The notes under the pieces: generated by a model | Database searches by the model: none | Told to the model about the DNA's origin: nothing | What the model saw: only the letters and a program-made list of their open reading frames with translations | From: Pseudomonas sp. JAI120 | GTDB lineage: Bacteria > Pseudomonadota > Gammaproteobacteria > Pseudomonadales > Pseudomonadaceae | Direction of reading: 5' to 3' | NCBI RefSeq assembly: GCF_014207255.1 | Contig: NZ_JACHCZ010000001.1 | Location: 794,592-858,591, forward strand | DNA length: 64,000 bases | Position numbers and translations under genes: made by a program | Shown here: positions 8,817 through 19,654 of the stretch, in pieces | Numbering within the stretch: position 1 is the stretch's first letter | Layout: each line of letters begins with the position of its first letter

Positions 8817-9590
8817 ATGACGACATTGAACGGCAAGACCGCCCTGGTTACCGGTTCCACCAGCGGCATCGGCCTGGGCATCGCACTGAGCCTGGCCAAG
8901 GCCGGCGCCAACCTGATCCTCAACGGCTTCGGCGACGCCAGTGCGGTGGTCGCCCAGGTGCAGGCGTTTGGCGGCAAGGTCGGCCATCACCCGGCGGACG
9001 TCAGCGACCCGGCGCAGATTGCCGACATGCTCGCGTACGCCGAGCGTGAGTTCGGCGGTGTCGACATCCTGGTCAACAACGCAGGCATCCAGCATGTGGC
9101 GGCGGTGGAGGACTTCCCGGTGGAGCGCTGGGACGCGATCATCGCGATCAACCTGTCGTCGGTGTTCCACAGCACACGCTTGAGCTTGCCAGGCATGAAA
9201 GCCAAGGGGTGGGGGCGTATCGTCAACATCGCCTCGGTGCACGGCCAGGTCGGCTCGGTGGGCAAGGCCGCGTATGTGGCAGCCAAGCACGGCGTGATCG
9301 GCTTGACCAAGGTGGTGGGCCTGGAGACCGCCACCAGCAACGTGACCTGCAATGCAATCTGCCCCGGCTGGGTGTTGACGCCGCTCGTGCAGAAGCAGAT
9401 TGATGATCGTGTGGCCAATGGCGTCGACCCGCAGCAGGCGCAGCATGATCTGCTGGCGGAGAAACAGCCGTCGCTGGAGTTCGTGACACCGTCGCAGTTG
9501 GGTGAGCTGGTGCTGTTCTTGTGCAGTGAGGCCGGTGCGCAGGTGCGGGGTGCGGCGTGGAACATTGATGGCGGCTGGCTGGCCCAATAA
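8817..9590 (+). CDS. bdhA: 3-hydroxybutyrate dehydrogenase
   Basis: A 257-residue short-chain dehydrogenase that should oxidise (R)-3-hydroxybutyrate to acetoacetate with NAD. It has the cofactor motif TGSTSGIGLGI (residues 12-22), NNAG, the catalytic YVAAK and the C-terminal NIDGGWLAQ. The HGQVGSVGKAAY and TPLVQKQI segments are typical of BdhA. I chose ATG 8817; TTG 8802 would add five residues inside the end of the permease gene. The gene starts 7 bases after the permease stop, so the two share the sigma-54 transcript. Confidence 0.92.
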   Translation: MTTLNGKTALVTGSTSGIGLGIALSLAKAGANLILNGFGDASAVVAQVQAFGGKVGHHPADVSDPAQIADMLAYAEREFGGVDILVNNAGIQHVAAVEDFPVERWDAIIAINLSSVFHSTRLSLPGMKAKGWGRIVNIASVHGQVGSVGKAAYVAAKHGVIGLTKVVGLETATSNVTCNAICPGWVLTPLVQKQIDDRVANGVDPQQAQHDLLAEKQPSLEFVTPSQLGELVLFLCSEAGAQVRGAAWNIDGGWLAQ

Positions 9591-9612
9591 AACCAGACAC
9601 TGGAGATCTAAA

Positions 9613-9703
9613 CTGTGGGAGGGGACTTGCTCCCGATGGCGGTGGGTCAGTACCACACGGGCTAGCTGATACTCCGCTATCGGGAGCAAGCCCCCTCCCA
9701 CAG
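9613..9703. repeat. REP doublet (REPIN), GTGGGAGGGGGCTTGC family
   Basis: Inverted arms starting CTGTGGGAGGGGACTTGCTC and ending CCCCCTCCCACAG around a spacer with GGGTCAGT and GCTGATACTCCGC. It lies between bdhA and the acetoacetate-CoA ligase gene, where it could stabilise or terminate the upstream mRNA. Confidence 0.85.
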
Positions 9704-9732
9704 TAGAATTCTATTGTTTTGAAGACCTGCAT

Positions 9733-9740
9733 AAAAACAA
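9733..9740 (+). promoter_or_regulatory. Candidate Hfq/Crc motif before acetoacetate-CoA ligase
   Basis: AAAAACAA fits AANAANAA and overlaps the purine-rich AAGAGA that serves as ribosome binding site for ATG 9753. It is the second such motif in the 3-hydroxybutyrate module. Confidence 0.45.
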
Positions 9741-9752
9741 GAGACCTTGCTG

Positions 9753-11705
<1,953 letters not shown>

Positions 11706-11845
11706 AGATGAAAGGTTTCAGCCTTAAAGCACTCATTTGAAGACAAACCCTCAATGCATGCTATTTTTCGAGGGTAGTCACCCATAGGTTTCCCACGGGA
11801 TAATGGGTGTTGTCTTTTTTCAAAGCGTTACGCTCAGGGCTTTTT

Positions 11846-14353
11846 ATGAAGGGAACAACCACCGGTAGCGAAGCCGCTGCATTGATTGCGCGGCTGGACT
11901 GGGCACACAGCCCCCTCGGTGAGGCCAATGATTGGCCGCAAAGCCTGCGCACAGCCGTGGACATCGTCATCCACTCACCGATGCCGATGCTCCTGCTGTG
12001 GGGCAGCGAACTCACCCAGCTCTACAACGACGGCTTCGCCCTGCTGGCGGGCAACAAGCACCCCGACGCCATGGGCCAGCCGGCGCACCAGACCTGGCCG
12101 GAACTCGAAAGCTTCACCGCACCGATCTACGACGCCGTACTGACCGGCCAGGTGCGTACCTTCAGCGAGCAGCGTTTCGTCCTGCAACGCAACAATCGCG
12201 ACACTGAAATCTGGCTGGACCTGACCTACAGCCCGGTCCGCGATGAAAGCGCCAGCGTGGCCGGCATCCTGGTCACGGCCATCGAAACCAACGAACGTCG
12301 CAGAGCCCAGCACAACACCGAGCAGCGCCTGCAACTGGCCCTCGCCGCCACCGACGCAGTGGGCACCTGGGATTGGGACATTGGCGAAGACCGCTTTATC
12401 GCCGATGCCCACTTCGCCTACCTGCACGGGGTGGACCCGAGCAACGCCAGCCTGTTGCCCATCAGCGACTACCTGCACGGCGTACACCCCGAAGACCGGG
12501 GCACCGTGACGCGCAGCATCAAGCACTGCATCACCCACGGCACCGAATACGCCGAGGAATACCGCCTGCAACAAGCCGACGGCCAGGTGCGCTGGGTGTT
12601 TGCCCGCGGGCGTTGCTACAAGGATCATCAAGGCCGCCCCGCGCGCTTCCTCGGCGCGGCACTCGACCTCACCGAGCGCAAGCACACCGAGCAGGCCCTG
12701 CGCCAGAGCCAGACCGAGCTGCAGTTGATCATCAACGCCATGCCGGTGCTGATCGGCTACGTCGACCACGAGCAGCGCTTTCGCCTGAACAACAGCGCCT
12801 ACCTCGAGTGGTACGGCATGACGCCCCAGGAGCTGTACGGCAAGACCATCCGCGAGGTGCTCGGCGACGAAGTGTATGCCGGGCGCGAGGACAAGATCAC
12901 CGCTGCGCTCAAGGGCAAGGCCTGCAGTTTCATGACCATCACCCCCCATCGCGATGGCCGCCCGCGTCATGCGTTGATGAAATACCTGCCGCGCTTCAGC
13001 AACGACGGTTCGGTGAACGGTTTCTATATCTTTGTGATCGATGAAACCGAACGCAAACTCACCGAAGAAGCCCTGCGCCACCTCAACGAGAACCTCGAGG
13101 AGCGTGTGGCCCAGCGTACCCAGGCGCTGGCCGAAGCCAACGAACGCCTGAAAACCGAGATGTTCGAGCGTGAGCGCGCCGAAGACGCCCTGCGCCATGC
13201 GCAGAAGATGGAAGCGGTGGGCCAGCTCACCGGCGGTATCGCCCACGACTTCAACAATATGCTCACCGGTATCATCGGCAGCCTGGACCTGATGCAGCGC
13301 TACATCGCCGCCGGGCGCAGCGAGGAAATCGGCCGCTTTACCGAAACCGCCGTATCCTCGGCCCATCGCGCGGCCGCCCTCACCCATCGCCTGCTGGCTT
13401 TCTCGCGACGCCAGTCGCTGGACCTTCGCCCACTGGACCCCAACCAGTTGGTGGCGTCCCTGGAGGAGCTGTTCCAGCGCACCAAGGGCGCCCATATCAC
13501 GCTCAAGGTGCAACTGGGCCGCGATATCTGGCCGGTCAACACCGACGCCAGCCAACTGGAAAATGCCCTGCTCAACCTGGTGATCAACGCGCGCGACGCC
13601 ATGCCCGACGGCGGCGAACTGCTGATCGAAACCGCCAACAGTTACCTCGACGGCACCGATATCACCACCCTCGAACCGGTCAGGGCCGGCGACTATGTGA
13701 TGCTTGGCGTGTGTGACAACGGCAGCGGCATGGCACCGAAGATTCTCGCCAAGGCGTTCGACCCGTTCTTCACCACCAAACCCATCGGCCAGGGCACTGG
13801 CCTGGGGCTGTCGATGATCTATGGGTTTGCCCAGCAGTCCGGTGGTCACGTGACCATCCAGAGCGAACCGGGCCAGGGCACCTGCGTGCGCTTGTACCTG
13901 CCGCGCCTGCACGGCACCTCCCTGGAAAGCAGCCTGCCCGCTCAATTGGGCGAAGTTCCGGTAGCCCTTGCCGGCGAAGCGGTGGTGGTGGTCGAGGATG
14001 ACCCGGCGGTGCGCATGCTGGTGGTCAATGTACTCGACGAGTTGGGCTATACCGCGCACCAGGCGGCGGATGCGCGTGCGGCGCTGCCGTTGCTGGAGTC
14101 GGACCTGCGCGTGGACCTGCTGGTGACCGATGTCGGCCTGCCCGGCATGAACGGCCGCCAACTGGCGGAGATCGCCCGCCAGCATCGGCCGGGCCTCAAG
14201 GTGCTGTTCATGACCGGCTACGCGGAGAAAGCCGCTGAGCGCCAGGGCTTCCTGGAGGACGGCATGGACATGGTCGCCAAGCCTTTTTCCATCGACCTGC
14301 TGGCGACCAAAATCCGCAGCATGATCAGCGTCGATGATTCAGTTCAGGCATAA
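11846..14353 (+). CDS. Hybrid sensor histidine kinase with three PAS-like domains and a receiver domain
   Basis: An 835-residue protein with no clear membrane segment, so probably a cytosolic sensor. Three PAS-type domains occupy about residues 20-150, 160-285 and 290-405. A coiled linker with [20 protein letters not shown] follows, then the phosphoacceptor region GGIAHDFNN (His 467), an ATPase domain with N-box [14 protein letters not shown] and GTGLGLSM, and a C-terminal receiver domain with Asp 762 in [10 protein letters not shown] and Lys in VAKPFS. I chose ATG 11846 because AGGGC precedes it; GTG 11807 has no good site. It is paralogous to the kinase at 49272-50984, sharing a first domain with [10 protein letters not shown]. 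No partner regulator is adjacent. Signal unknown. Confidence 0.88.
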   Translation: MKGTTTGSEAAALIARLDWAHSPLGEANDWPQSLRTAVDIVIHSPMPMLLLWGSELTQLYNDGFALLAGNKHPDAMGQPAHQTWPELESFTAPIYDAVLTGQVRTFSEQRFVLQRNNRDTEIWLDLTYSPVRDESASVAGILVTAIETNERRRAQHNTEQRLQLALAATDAVGTWDWDIGEDRFIADAHFAYLHGVDPSNASLLPISDYLHGVHPEDRGTVTRSIKHCITHGTEYAEEYRLQQADGQVRWVFARGRCYKDHQGRPARFLGAALDLTERKHTEQALRQSQTELQLIINAMPVLIGYVDHEQRFRLNNSAYLEWYGMTPQELYGKTIREVLGDEVYAGREDKITAALKGKACSFMTITPHRDGRPRHALMKYLPRFSNDGSVNGFYIFVIDETERKLTEEALRHLNENLEERVAQRTQALAEANERLKTEMFERERAEDALRHAQKMEAVGQLTGGIAHDFNNMLTGIIGSLDLMQRYIAAGRSEEIGRFTETAVSSAHRAAALTHRLLAFSRRQSLDLRPLDPNQLVASLEELFQRTKGAHITLKVQLGRDIWPVNTDASQLENALLNLVINARDAMPDGGELLIETANSYLDGTDITTLEPVRAGDYVMLGVCDNGSGMAPKILAKAFDPFFTTKPIGQGTGLGLSMIYGFAQQSGGHVTIQSEPGQGTCVRLYLPRLHGTSLESSLPAQLGEVPVALAGEAVVVVEDDPAVRMLVVNVLDELGYTAHQAADARAALPLLESDLRVDLLVTDVGLPGMNGRQLAEIARQHRPGLKVLFMTGYAEKAAERQGFLEDGMDMVAKPFSIDLLATKIRSMISVDDSVQA

Positions 14354-14384
14354 TCGCGCGCCGTCGCACACCTGGTAGAGATCA

Positions 14385-14660
14385 ATGAAAGCCCAAGCCC
14401 GCCATATCCTGGTGAAAACCAGCGAAGAAGCCGAACAACTCAAGCAGCGCATTGCCAAGGGCGAAGCCTTCGATGTGCTGGCCAAGAAGTACTCCACTTG
14501 CCCGTCCGGCAAGCGCGGCGGCGATTTGGGTGAAGTGCGGCCTGGGCAGATGGTCGGGGTGATTGATGCGGTGATCTTCAAGAAGCCGGTGAAGGTGGTT
14601 CACGGACCGATCAAGAGCAAGTTCGGGTATCACCTGGTGCAGGTGTTTTACCGCGATTGA
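14385..14660 (+). CDS. Small parvulin-type peptidyl-prolyl isomerase
   Basis: A complete 91-residue single-domain parvulin (PpiC family). It has ARHILVKTSEEAEQL, the STCPSGKRGGDLGEV core, GQMV and the terminal FGYHLVQVFYRD. There is no signal peptide, so it acts in the cytosol. It is a paralogue of the gene whose last codons open this window. It begins 31 bases after the hybrid kinase stop, with TAGAG as a modest ribosome binding site, and may be cotranscribed with it. Confidence 0.9.
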   Translation: MKAQARHILVKTSEEAEQLKQRIAKGEAFDVLAKKYSTCPSGKRGGDLGEVRPGQMVGVIDAVIFKKPVKVVHGPIKSKFGYHLVQVFYRD

Positions 14661-14675
14661 GGCGTTGACTTAAGA

Positions 14676-14763
14676 CCGCTATCGGGAGCAAGCCCCCTCC
14701 CACAGTTGACCGCATTCGTCCTGATGAAATGCGGTCAAGTGTGGGAGGGGGCTTGCTCCCGAT
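14676..14763. repeat. Inverted REP pair enclosing a second hairpin
   Basis: REP arms CCGCTATCGGGAGCAAGCCC and GGAGGGGGCTTGCTCCCGAT face each other around an 11-bp perfect stem, TTGACCGCATT (14706-14716) against AATGCGGTCAA (14728-14738), with an 11-base loop. The orientation is inside-out compared with the other doublets. It lies between convergent genes and probably ends transcription from both sides. Confidence 0.8.
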
Positions 14764-14784
14764 CCGCCGCAGGCGGCCATTCAC

Positions 14785-15696
14785 CTACTCCCTGGGGATC
14801 AGCGCACCAGACACCTGAATGACACGGCTCGCCAGCCGATGCCCGGCCAAAGCGGCCTCCTGCGGCGAACCACCCTTGAGCCGACTGGCCAGGTACGCGG
14901 CACTGAACGAATCCCCCGCCGCCGTGGTGTCCACCACCTTCTCCACCTTCAATGCCGGCACACCAAAGCGCTCGCCGTCGCAACGAATCAAACACGCATC
15001 CGCACCGCGCTTGAGCACCACTTCCGCAATCGCCGGGTACGCCGCGAACACCTGCTCGCTGTCGGCATAACCAAACAGCGCGCGCTCGTCATCTTCAGTC
15101 AGCAAGGCGATATCCACCTCGGCCAGTACGGTGCGATAAGCCTCACGGGCAACGTCCACCGTGGCCCACAGCCGTGGCCGGTAGTTGTTGTCGAACACCA
15201 CTTTGCCGCCACGTCGGCGGGTTTCGATCAGGACTTCGAGCAAGCGCTGCCGCCCGACTTCACCCAGCACCGCCAGGGTAATGCCGCTGAAATACACCAC
15301 GTCGTACCCCGGCAATGCCGCCAGGATCGGTTCGGCGGCTGGCGTGGTAAAGCAGTCGCGCACCGCCGCTTCGTTACGCCAGTAGAGAAATTTTCGCTCG
15401 CCGTTGGCGTCGGTCTGGATGCAGTACAAGCCGGGCAAACGTCCAGGCAGGCGCTGGACTCTCTCCAGCCCAAGCCCCTCTTCCTGCCATTGCCGGCACA
15501 TGGCATCGCTGAAGCTGTCATCGCCCAGGGCGGTAACGTAGTCGACACTGCCGACATCGCCCAGCTCACGGCGCAGGTACACCGCCGCGTTCAAGGTGTC
15601 GCCGCCGAAGCTCTGTTGCAGGCTGCCGTCGGCGCGGTGTTGCAGTTCGATCATGCATTCGCCGATCAGGGCAATGCGTGGAGAGGCGGTGGTCAT
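14785..15696 (-). CDS. kdgK: PfkB-family kinase, probably 2-dehydro-3-deoxygluconokinase
   Basis: A 303-residue ribokinase/PfkB-family sugar kinase. It has GECMIEL at the N-terminus, FGGDTLNAAVYL, and the anion hole and catalytic base in DTTAAGDSF (Asp 262). The YFSGITLAVL and LWRNEAAVRD-like segments resemble KdgK, which phosphorylates 2-keto-3-deoxygluconate to KDPG for the Entner-Doudoroff pathway. It is the last gene of the minus-strand operon, 10 bases after the DSD-like enzyme gene. If that enzyme makes KDG, this kinase completes the route. A different 2-keto-3-deoxy acid is possible. Confidence 0.8.
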   Translation of the reverse strand: MTTASPRIALIGECMIELQHRADGSLQQSFGGDTLNAAVYLRRELGDVGSVDYVTALGDDSFSDAMCRQWQEEGLGLERVQRLPGRLPGLYCIQTDANGERKFLYWRNEAAVRDCFTTPAAEPILAALPGYDVVYFSGITLAVLGEVGRQRLLEVLIETRRRGGKVVFDNNYRPRLWATVDVAREAYRTVLAEVDIALLTEDDERALFGYADSEQVFAAYPAIAEVVLKRGADACLIRCDGERFGVPALKVEKVVDTTAAGDSFSAAYLASRLKGGSPQEAALAGHRLASRVIQVSGALIPRE

Positions 15697-15706
15697 GGCT
15701 TTACAC

Positions 15707-16915
15707 TCAGAAACGGGTTTCCAGGGACTCGATCACCTGCAACTGCTCATCCACCAGGCAACCGACCTGCCACTTGTCGAAGGTCAGGCAAGGGTGCGAG
15801 GTGCCGAAGGAAATGATGTCGCCGATACGCAGCTCGACACCTGCCGCCACGGTCATGAAGGCGTGCTGGTCCATCACGGCGGTGACGGTGCAGGCGCTCA
15901 CATCATCGCCTTCAGCCGGGAGAATCCCGGCCCGATAGCGTTTGAGCGGCACCGGCAAACCGGCGTCGTAGGCCACGTCGCGCTTGCCCAGGGCGATCAC
16001 CGCAAACCCCGGCTCAGGCAACGATTGCACATGGGCCCAGACTTCCAGGGCCGGGCGCAGGCCTTCATGAAGGTCGCTGCGGCGGTCGAGCACGCAGCAC
16101 TGCGCCGCTTTGTAGATACCGTGGTCGTGGGCCACATAACTGCCGGGGCGCAGCACACTGAGGAAACGGCCGGCGGCGTTTTGCGTTTCGAAGGACTCGG
16201 CGATCAGGTCATACCAAGCCGAACCCGACGCCGTGATAATGGGCTTGGGCAGGTCGAAGGAACCGTTGTTTTGCAGGTCCACGGCCAGGCGCACCAGGCT
16301 CGCGGCGAAGTCGCGGATGCCACTGATGGCGTGTTCGCCGTGGATCACCCCTTCATAGCCTTCGATACCGGTGAGGGCCAGGGCAGGTTGGGCCTTGATC
16401 GCCTTGGCCAGGTCGCGCACTTCCTGCTCGCTGCGGCAACCGCAACGGCCGCCGACCACGCCGTATTCGATCATCACGTTCAAGCGCAGGCCACGGGCGG
16501 CGAAGAACAGGCCCAGGTCGGCGACGTTGTCCGGGTGGTCAACCATGCAGTGGAAGTCAAAATCCTTGTCGGCCAGCAGGTCGGCGATCAACGCCATGTT
16601 CGGCGCGCCCACCAACTGGTTGGCCATCAGCACACGGCGCACGCCACCGGCATAGGCGGCGCGGGTCTGCACGGCGTTGGCCAGGGTGATGCCCCAGGCG
16701 CCTTGGGCGATCTGGCGCTGGAACAGCGCGGGCATCATGCTGGTTTTGCCATGGGGCGCAAGTTCGGCGCCGCTGTTGCTGACGAAATCCTGCATCCAGC
16801 GAATGTTGTGTTCCAGGGCGTCGCGGTGCAGCACCAGGGCGGGCAGGCTGACGTCACGGACCAAATGGGCACCGACGGCGGCGGCGCCCTTTTCAACGGC
16901 ATTGATGGCAGACAT
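15707..16915 (-). CDS. DSD-family PLP enzyme (D-3-hydroxy amino acid dehydratase or aldolase)
   Basis: A 402-residue fold-type III PLP enzyme with an N-terminal alanine-racemase-like barrel and a C-terminal D-serine-dehydratase-like domain. The PLP lysine is Lys 57 in LAPHGKTSM. The C-terminal SHPCLTFDKW holds the His 374/Cys 376 pair that binds zinc in D-serine dehydratases of this family. Known members act on D-serine, D-threo-3-hydroxyaspartate or D-threonine. The operon also encodes RidA, which clears enamine/imine intermediates from PLP dehydratases, and a KDG-type kinase. I therefore infer dehydration of D-glucosaminate (a D-3-hydroxy amino acid) to 2-keto-3-deoxygluconate. Family certain; substrate inferred. 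Confidence 0.85.
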   Translation of the reverse strand: MSAINAVEKGAAAVGAHLVRDVSLPALVLHRDALEHNIRWMQDFVSNSGAELAPHGKTSMMPALFQRQIAQGAWGITLANAVQTRAAYAGGVRRVLMANQLVGAPNMALIADLLADKDFDFHCMVDHPDNVADLGLFFAARGLRLNVMIEYGVVGGRCGCRSEQEVRDLAKAIKAQPALALTGIEGYEGVIHGEHAISGIRDFAASLVRLAVDLQNNGSFDLPKPIITASGSAWYDLIAESFETQNAAGRFLSVLRPGSYVAHDHGIYKAAQCCVLDRRSDLHEGLRPALEVWAHVQSLPEPGFAVIALGKRDVAYDAGLPVPLKRYRAGILPAEGDDVSACTVTAVMDQHAFMTVAAGVELRIGDIISFGTSHPCLTFDKWQVGCLVDEQLQVIESLETRF

Positions 16916-16924
16916 GGAAAACTC

Positions 16925-17689
16925 CTATTCGTTGATGCGACGGGCCAGGTTATTGGCGCTGTCGATCAACACCCGGCGATAGTCGTTGTAGTTTTTGCTC
17001 GCATCGGCGCGAGGGGCGACGATGCACAGGGTCGCAATGCTGATGCCCTGCGCGTCCCGGACCGGGGCGGCAAAGCAGTGGGTAAAGGTGTCGGCCACGC
17101 TGTCGAAGGAAAAGAACCCATCGAGGGTGGCCTGGCGGATCTGCGCGAGGAAGGTCTCCAGCGGCAGGCGCTGGCCATCCGGCAGGATAAAGTCGTCGTG
17201 GTCGATCAGGTCGATGATCTGCTGGTCGCTCAAGTGCCCCAGCAACAGGCGCCCGGAGGCCGTCCACGGGATCGGCGCGTTTTCACCGATGTCCGAGGAA
17301 ATGCGGAAATGCCGCTCGCCTTCGCGCATCAGCGCCACCGTGTATTTGCGCCCGTTGAGCAGGCACATCTGTGCGGTTTCGTGGGTTTGGCTGACGATCT
17401 CCTGCAAGGCGTGGTCGGCCTCGCGGGTCAGGTCGAAATGACGCAGGTGCGCCTGCCCGAGGAAGTACAGCTGGCGGCCGAGGTAGACGTGACCGTCCTT
17501 GCCCACGGTTTCGAGGATGCGCCGCTCCAACAAGGAGGCGACCAGCTCGTAGACCGTGGATTTGGGGCTGCCGATGCCGCTGGCAATATCATTCGGGCGC
17601 AGGGGCTGGCCGATCTCCTTGAGAAAATCGAGGATATCGAATGCACGGTCCAGGCCCTTGGCGCGGCGTTTGATGGTGTCTTCGGTCAT
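16925..17689 (-). CDS. IclR-family transcriptional regulator
   Basis: A 254-residue IclR-type protein. The N-terminal winged helix spans about residues 10-70 (GLDRAFDILDFL, RPNDIASGIGSPKSTVYELV) and the C-terminal effector-binding domain runs to residue 250 (GFFSFDSVADTFTHCFAAPV, ATLCIVAP). I start it at ATG 17689, where MTEDTIKRR begins; upstream in-frame sequence is REP-like. It lies inside the operon between ridA and the PLP enzyme gene, so it probably controls the whole unit in response to the substrate or a keto-acid. A candidate operator precedes the first gene (21243-21278). Confidence 0.88.
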   Translation of the reverse strand: MTEDTIKRRAKGLDRAFDILDFLKEIGQPLRPNDIASGIGSPKSTVYELVASLLERRILETVGKDGHVYLGRQLYFLGQAHLRHFDLTREADHALQEIVSQTHETAQMCLLNGRKYTVALMREGERHFRISSDIGENAPIPWTASGRLLLGHLSDQQIIDLIDHDDFILPDGQRLPLETFLAQIRQATLDGFFSFDSVADTFTHCFAAPVRDAQGISIATLCIVAPRADASKNYNDYRRVLIDSANNLARRINE

Positions 17690-17734
17690 GGCAATTTCGG
17701 TCCGGTCGAAATGGTAGGGCTGGCGCAGGTCCAC

Positions 17735-17761
17735 TGTGGGAGGGGCAAGCCTCCTCCCACA
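17735..17761. repeat. Compact REP hairpin between ridA and the IclR gene
   Basis: TGTGGGAGGGGCAAGCCTCCTCCCACA folds on itself with a short loop and appears to be one REP arm joined directly to its inverse. In the minus-strand transcript it lies between the RidA stop and the IclR start and may lower read-through or protect the upstream mRNA end. Confidence 0.75.
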
Positions 17762-17795
17762 TTTGATCTCTGGTGGGCTTAAGAGTGGGGGCAAT

Positions 17796-18185
17796 TTAGC
17801 CCTTTTTCTTGTAGGCCACGCAATCAATCTCGACTTTGCAGTCCACCATCATGTTGGCCTGCACACAGGCCCGCGCCGGGGCGTGTTCCGGGGTGAAGTA
17901 CTCGCCGAAGACCTTGTTGAAACTCCAGAAGTCCCGTGGGTCTTCCAGCCACACGCCCACCCGCACCACGTCTTTCAACTCGTAGCCGGCTTCTTCGAGG
18001 ATCGCCACCACGTTGCGCATGGTCTGGCGAGTTTGCTCGATGATCCCGCCAGTGATGATTTCGCCGTCCACCGCAGGCACTTGGCCCGAGACGTACAGCC
18101 AACCGTCCGCTTCCACCGCGCGGGCGAAGGGACGAGGCTGGCCACCGCCGGCAGTGCTGCCGGCTCCGTAACGAGTGATGCTCAT
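17796..18185 (-). CDS. RidA-family enamine/imine deaminase
   Basis: A 129-residue YjgF/YER057c/UK114 protein. It has GGGQPRPFARAV, YVSGQVPAV, QTRQTMRNVVAILEEAG and the conserved active-site Arg in PARACVQANM. Family members hydrolyse reactive 2-aminoacrylate-like enamines and imines released by PLP dehydratases. Its place in an operon with such an enzyme fits that role. The start is ATG 18185; sequence upstream in frame belongs to the end of the ATPase gene region. It follows that gene by 16 bases. Confidence 0.92.
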   Translation of the reverse strand: MSITRYGAGSTAGGGQPRPFARAVEADGWLYVSGQVPAVDGEIITGGIIEQTRQTMRNVVAILEEAGYELKDVVRVGVWLEDPRDFWSFNKVFGEYFTPEHAPARACVQANMMVDCKVEIDCVAYKKKG

Positions 18186-18201
18186 AAAACGATGCTCCTG
18201 A

Positions 18202-18984
18202 TTAAAAACGAATGTTCTTGAGAAATTCCGCCAGGCGCGGCGATTGCGGCCGCTCGAAGATATCCTTCGACGAGCCCTGCTCTTCAATCCGGCCCTGGTT
18301 CATGAAGACGATCTTGTCCGAGACTTCATAGGCAAAGCGCATTTCGTGGGTGACCAGCAACATGGTCATGCCCTCTTCCGCCAAGCCCTTGATCACACTG
18401 AGCACCTCGCCCACCAGTTCCGGGTCAAGGGCCGAAGTGACTTCGTCGAACAGCATCAGGCTCGGGTTCATGGCAATGGCGCGGGCAATCGCCACACGCT
18501 GTTGCTGCCCCCCGGACAACTGGCCCGGGAAGTGATTGCGGCGCTCCAAAAGTCCTACACGGTCCAACCATTTTTCCGCGAGTGCCACCGCCTCGTCCTT
18601 AGGCATTTTCTTAACTTTCAACAGGCCGAGGGTGACGTTCTGCAACGCGGTCAGATGGGGAAACAGGTTGAACTGCTGGAATGCCATGCCGGTCATCGCC
18701 CGGTGCTGGGCGATCACGCGCTCGGGGTGACGCACGCGCTTGCCGCCGATGTCGCTGTAGCCGATGGACTCGCCATCCAGGGTGATCTGCCCGCCCTGGA
18801 ATTCTTCCAGCAAGTTGACACAACGCAGCAACGTGGTCTTGCCCGAGCCGCTGGAGCCGATCAACGTCACCACGTTGCCGCGCTGCATGGACAGGTCGAC
18901 GCCCTTGAGCACTTCGACCTCGCCGTATTGTTTACGCAGGCCGCAGATATTCAGCAGCGGTTGGTTGGTTTGAGGTTGGTTCAT
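18202..18984 (-). CDS. Polar amino acid-type ABC transporter ATP-binding protein
   Basis: A 260-residue single-module ATPase of the GlnQ/HisP class. It has Walker A GSSGSGKT, the Q-loop [14 protein letters not shown], signature LSGGQQQR, Walker [13 protein letters not shown] and the H-loop VTHEM. It energises the two permeases encoded just upstream. Its ATG overlaps the permease stop as ATGA, showing coupled translation. In context it serves import of the operon's D-amino acid-like substrate. Confidence 0.92.
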   Translation of the reverse strand: MNQPQTNQPLLNICGLRKQYGEVEVLKGVDLSMQRGNVVTLIGSSGSGKTTLLRCVNLLEEFQGGQITLDGESIGYSDIGGKRVRHPERVIAQHRAMTGMAFQQFNLFPHLTALQNVTLGLLKVKKMPKDEAVALAEKWLDRVGLLERRNHFPGQLSGGQQQRVAIARAIAMNPSLMLFDEVTSALDPELVGEVLSVIKGLAEEGMTMLLVTHEMRFAYEVSDKIVFMNQGRIEEQGSSKDIFERPQSPRLAEFLKNIRF

Positions 18985-19643
18985 GGCAAGGCCACCCGCT
19001 TTTCAATGTAGCGCCCGAATAACTCGATGGCGTAGTTGATGACAAAGAACAGAAACCCGGCGAACAGGTAAAACTCCAGGGTCATGAAGGTACGTGCGAT
19101 CACCTGCTGGGTACTCAGCAGCAATTCAGCGACGCCGATCACCGAGAGCAAGGTCGAGGCCTTGACGATTTCCGTCGAGGAATTGACCCAGGTCGGCAGG
19201 ATCTGCCGCAGCGCCTGGGGCAACAGCGCGTAGGCCAGGGACTGCCGGAACGTCAGGCCTATCGCCTTGCCGGCTTCCAGTTGACCACGGGGAATGGCTT
19301 GCAGCGCACCGCGCACGATTTCCGCGACGTGGGAGCCGCAGAACAGCGTAAGCCCGACGGCGCCGGCCTGGAACGCGCTGATTTTCCAGCCGAGCGCCGG
19401 CAGCATGTAGAAACACGCCAGCACCAGCACAAACACCGGGGTGCCACGGATCAGGTCGACATACAGGCGAAACGGCGCACGCATCCAGAATCTGCCGTAG
19501 GTCAACACCAGCCCGGCGAATATGCCAATCAGGGTGCCAAAGATAATTGCCAGCGCCGAGCAGTAAATGCTGGTCTGAAACCCCGCCCAGAGCGTATCCC
19601 GGGCGATCCACAACTCATGCAGCCAGCTGGGGGACTCGTACAT
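18981..19643 (-). CDS. Amino acid-type ABC transporter permease
   Basis: A 220-residue HisM/GlnP-type permease with about five helices. The EAA loop includes [20 protein letters not shown] and [16 protein letters not shown]. It partners the other 220-residue permease encoded 11 bases upstream and overlaps the ATPase gene downstream. It forms one half of the membrane channel. Confidence 0.9.
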   Translation of the reverse strand: MYESPSWLHELWIARDTLWAGFQTSIYCSALAIIFGTLIGIFAGLVLTYGRFWMRAPFRLYVDLIRGTPVFVLVLACFYMLPALGWKISAFQAGAVGLTLFCGSHVAEIVRGALQAIPRGQLEAGKAIGLTFRQSLAYALLPQALRQILPTWVNSSTEIVKASTLLSVIGVAELLLSTQQVIARTFMTLEFYLFAGFLFFVINYAIELFGRYIEKRVALP

Positions 19644-19654
19644 GGAAACCCTCC

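Noticed and set aside
11807..11845. GTG 11807 as start of the hybrid kinase
   Set aside because: No ribosome binding site fits it, while ATG 11846 has AGGGC at suitable spacing.
11975..14185. Long open frame of about 736 codons on the minus strand opposite the hybrid kinase
   Set aside because: It lacks recognisable domains and follows the shadow pattern of GC-rich codon use in the real gene on the other strand.
15596..17782. Open frame of about 728 codons on the plus strand across three minus-strand genes
   Set aside because: It spans gene borders of the KdgK, DSD-like and IclR genes, all with clear motifs, and has no family features of its own.
17690..17827. N-terminal extension of the IclR regulator
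   Set aside because: The extra codons run through a REP hairpin and have no homology to IclR proteins; ATG 17689 begins the conserved part.
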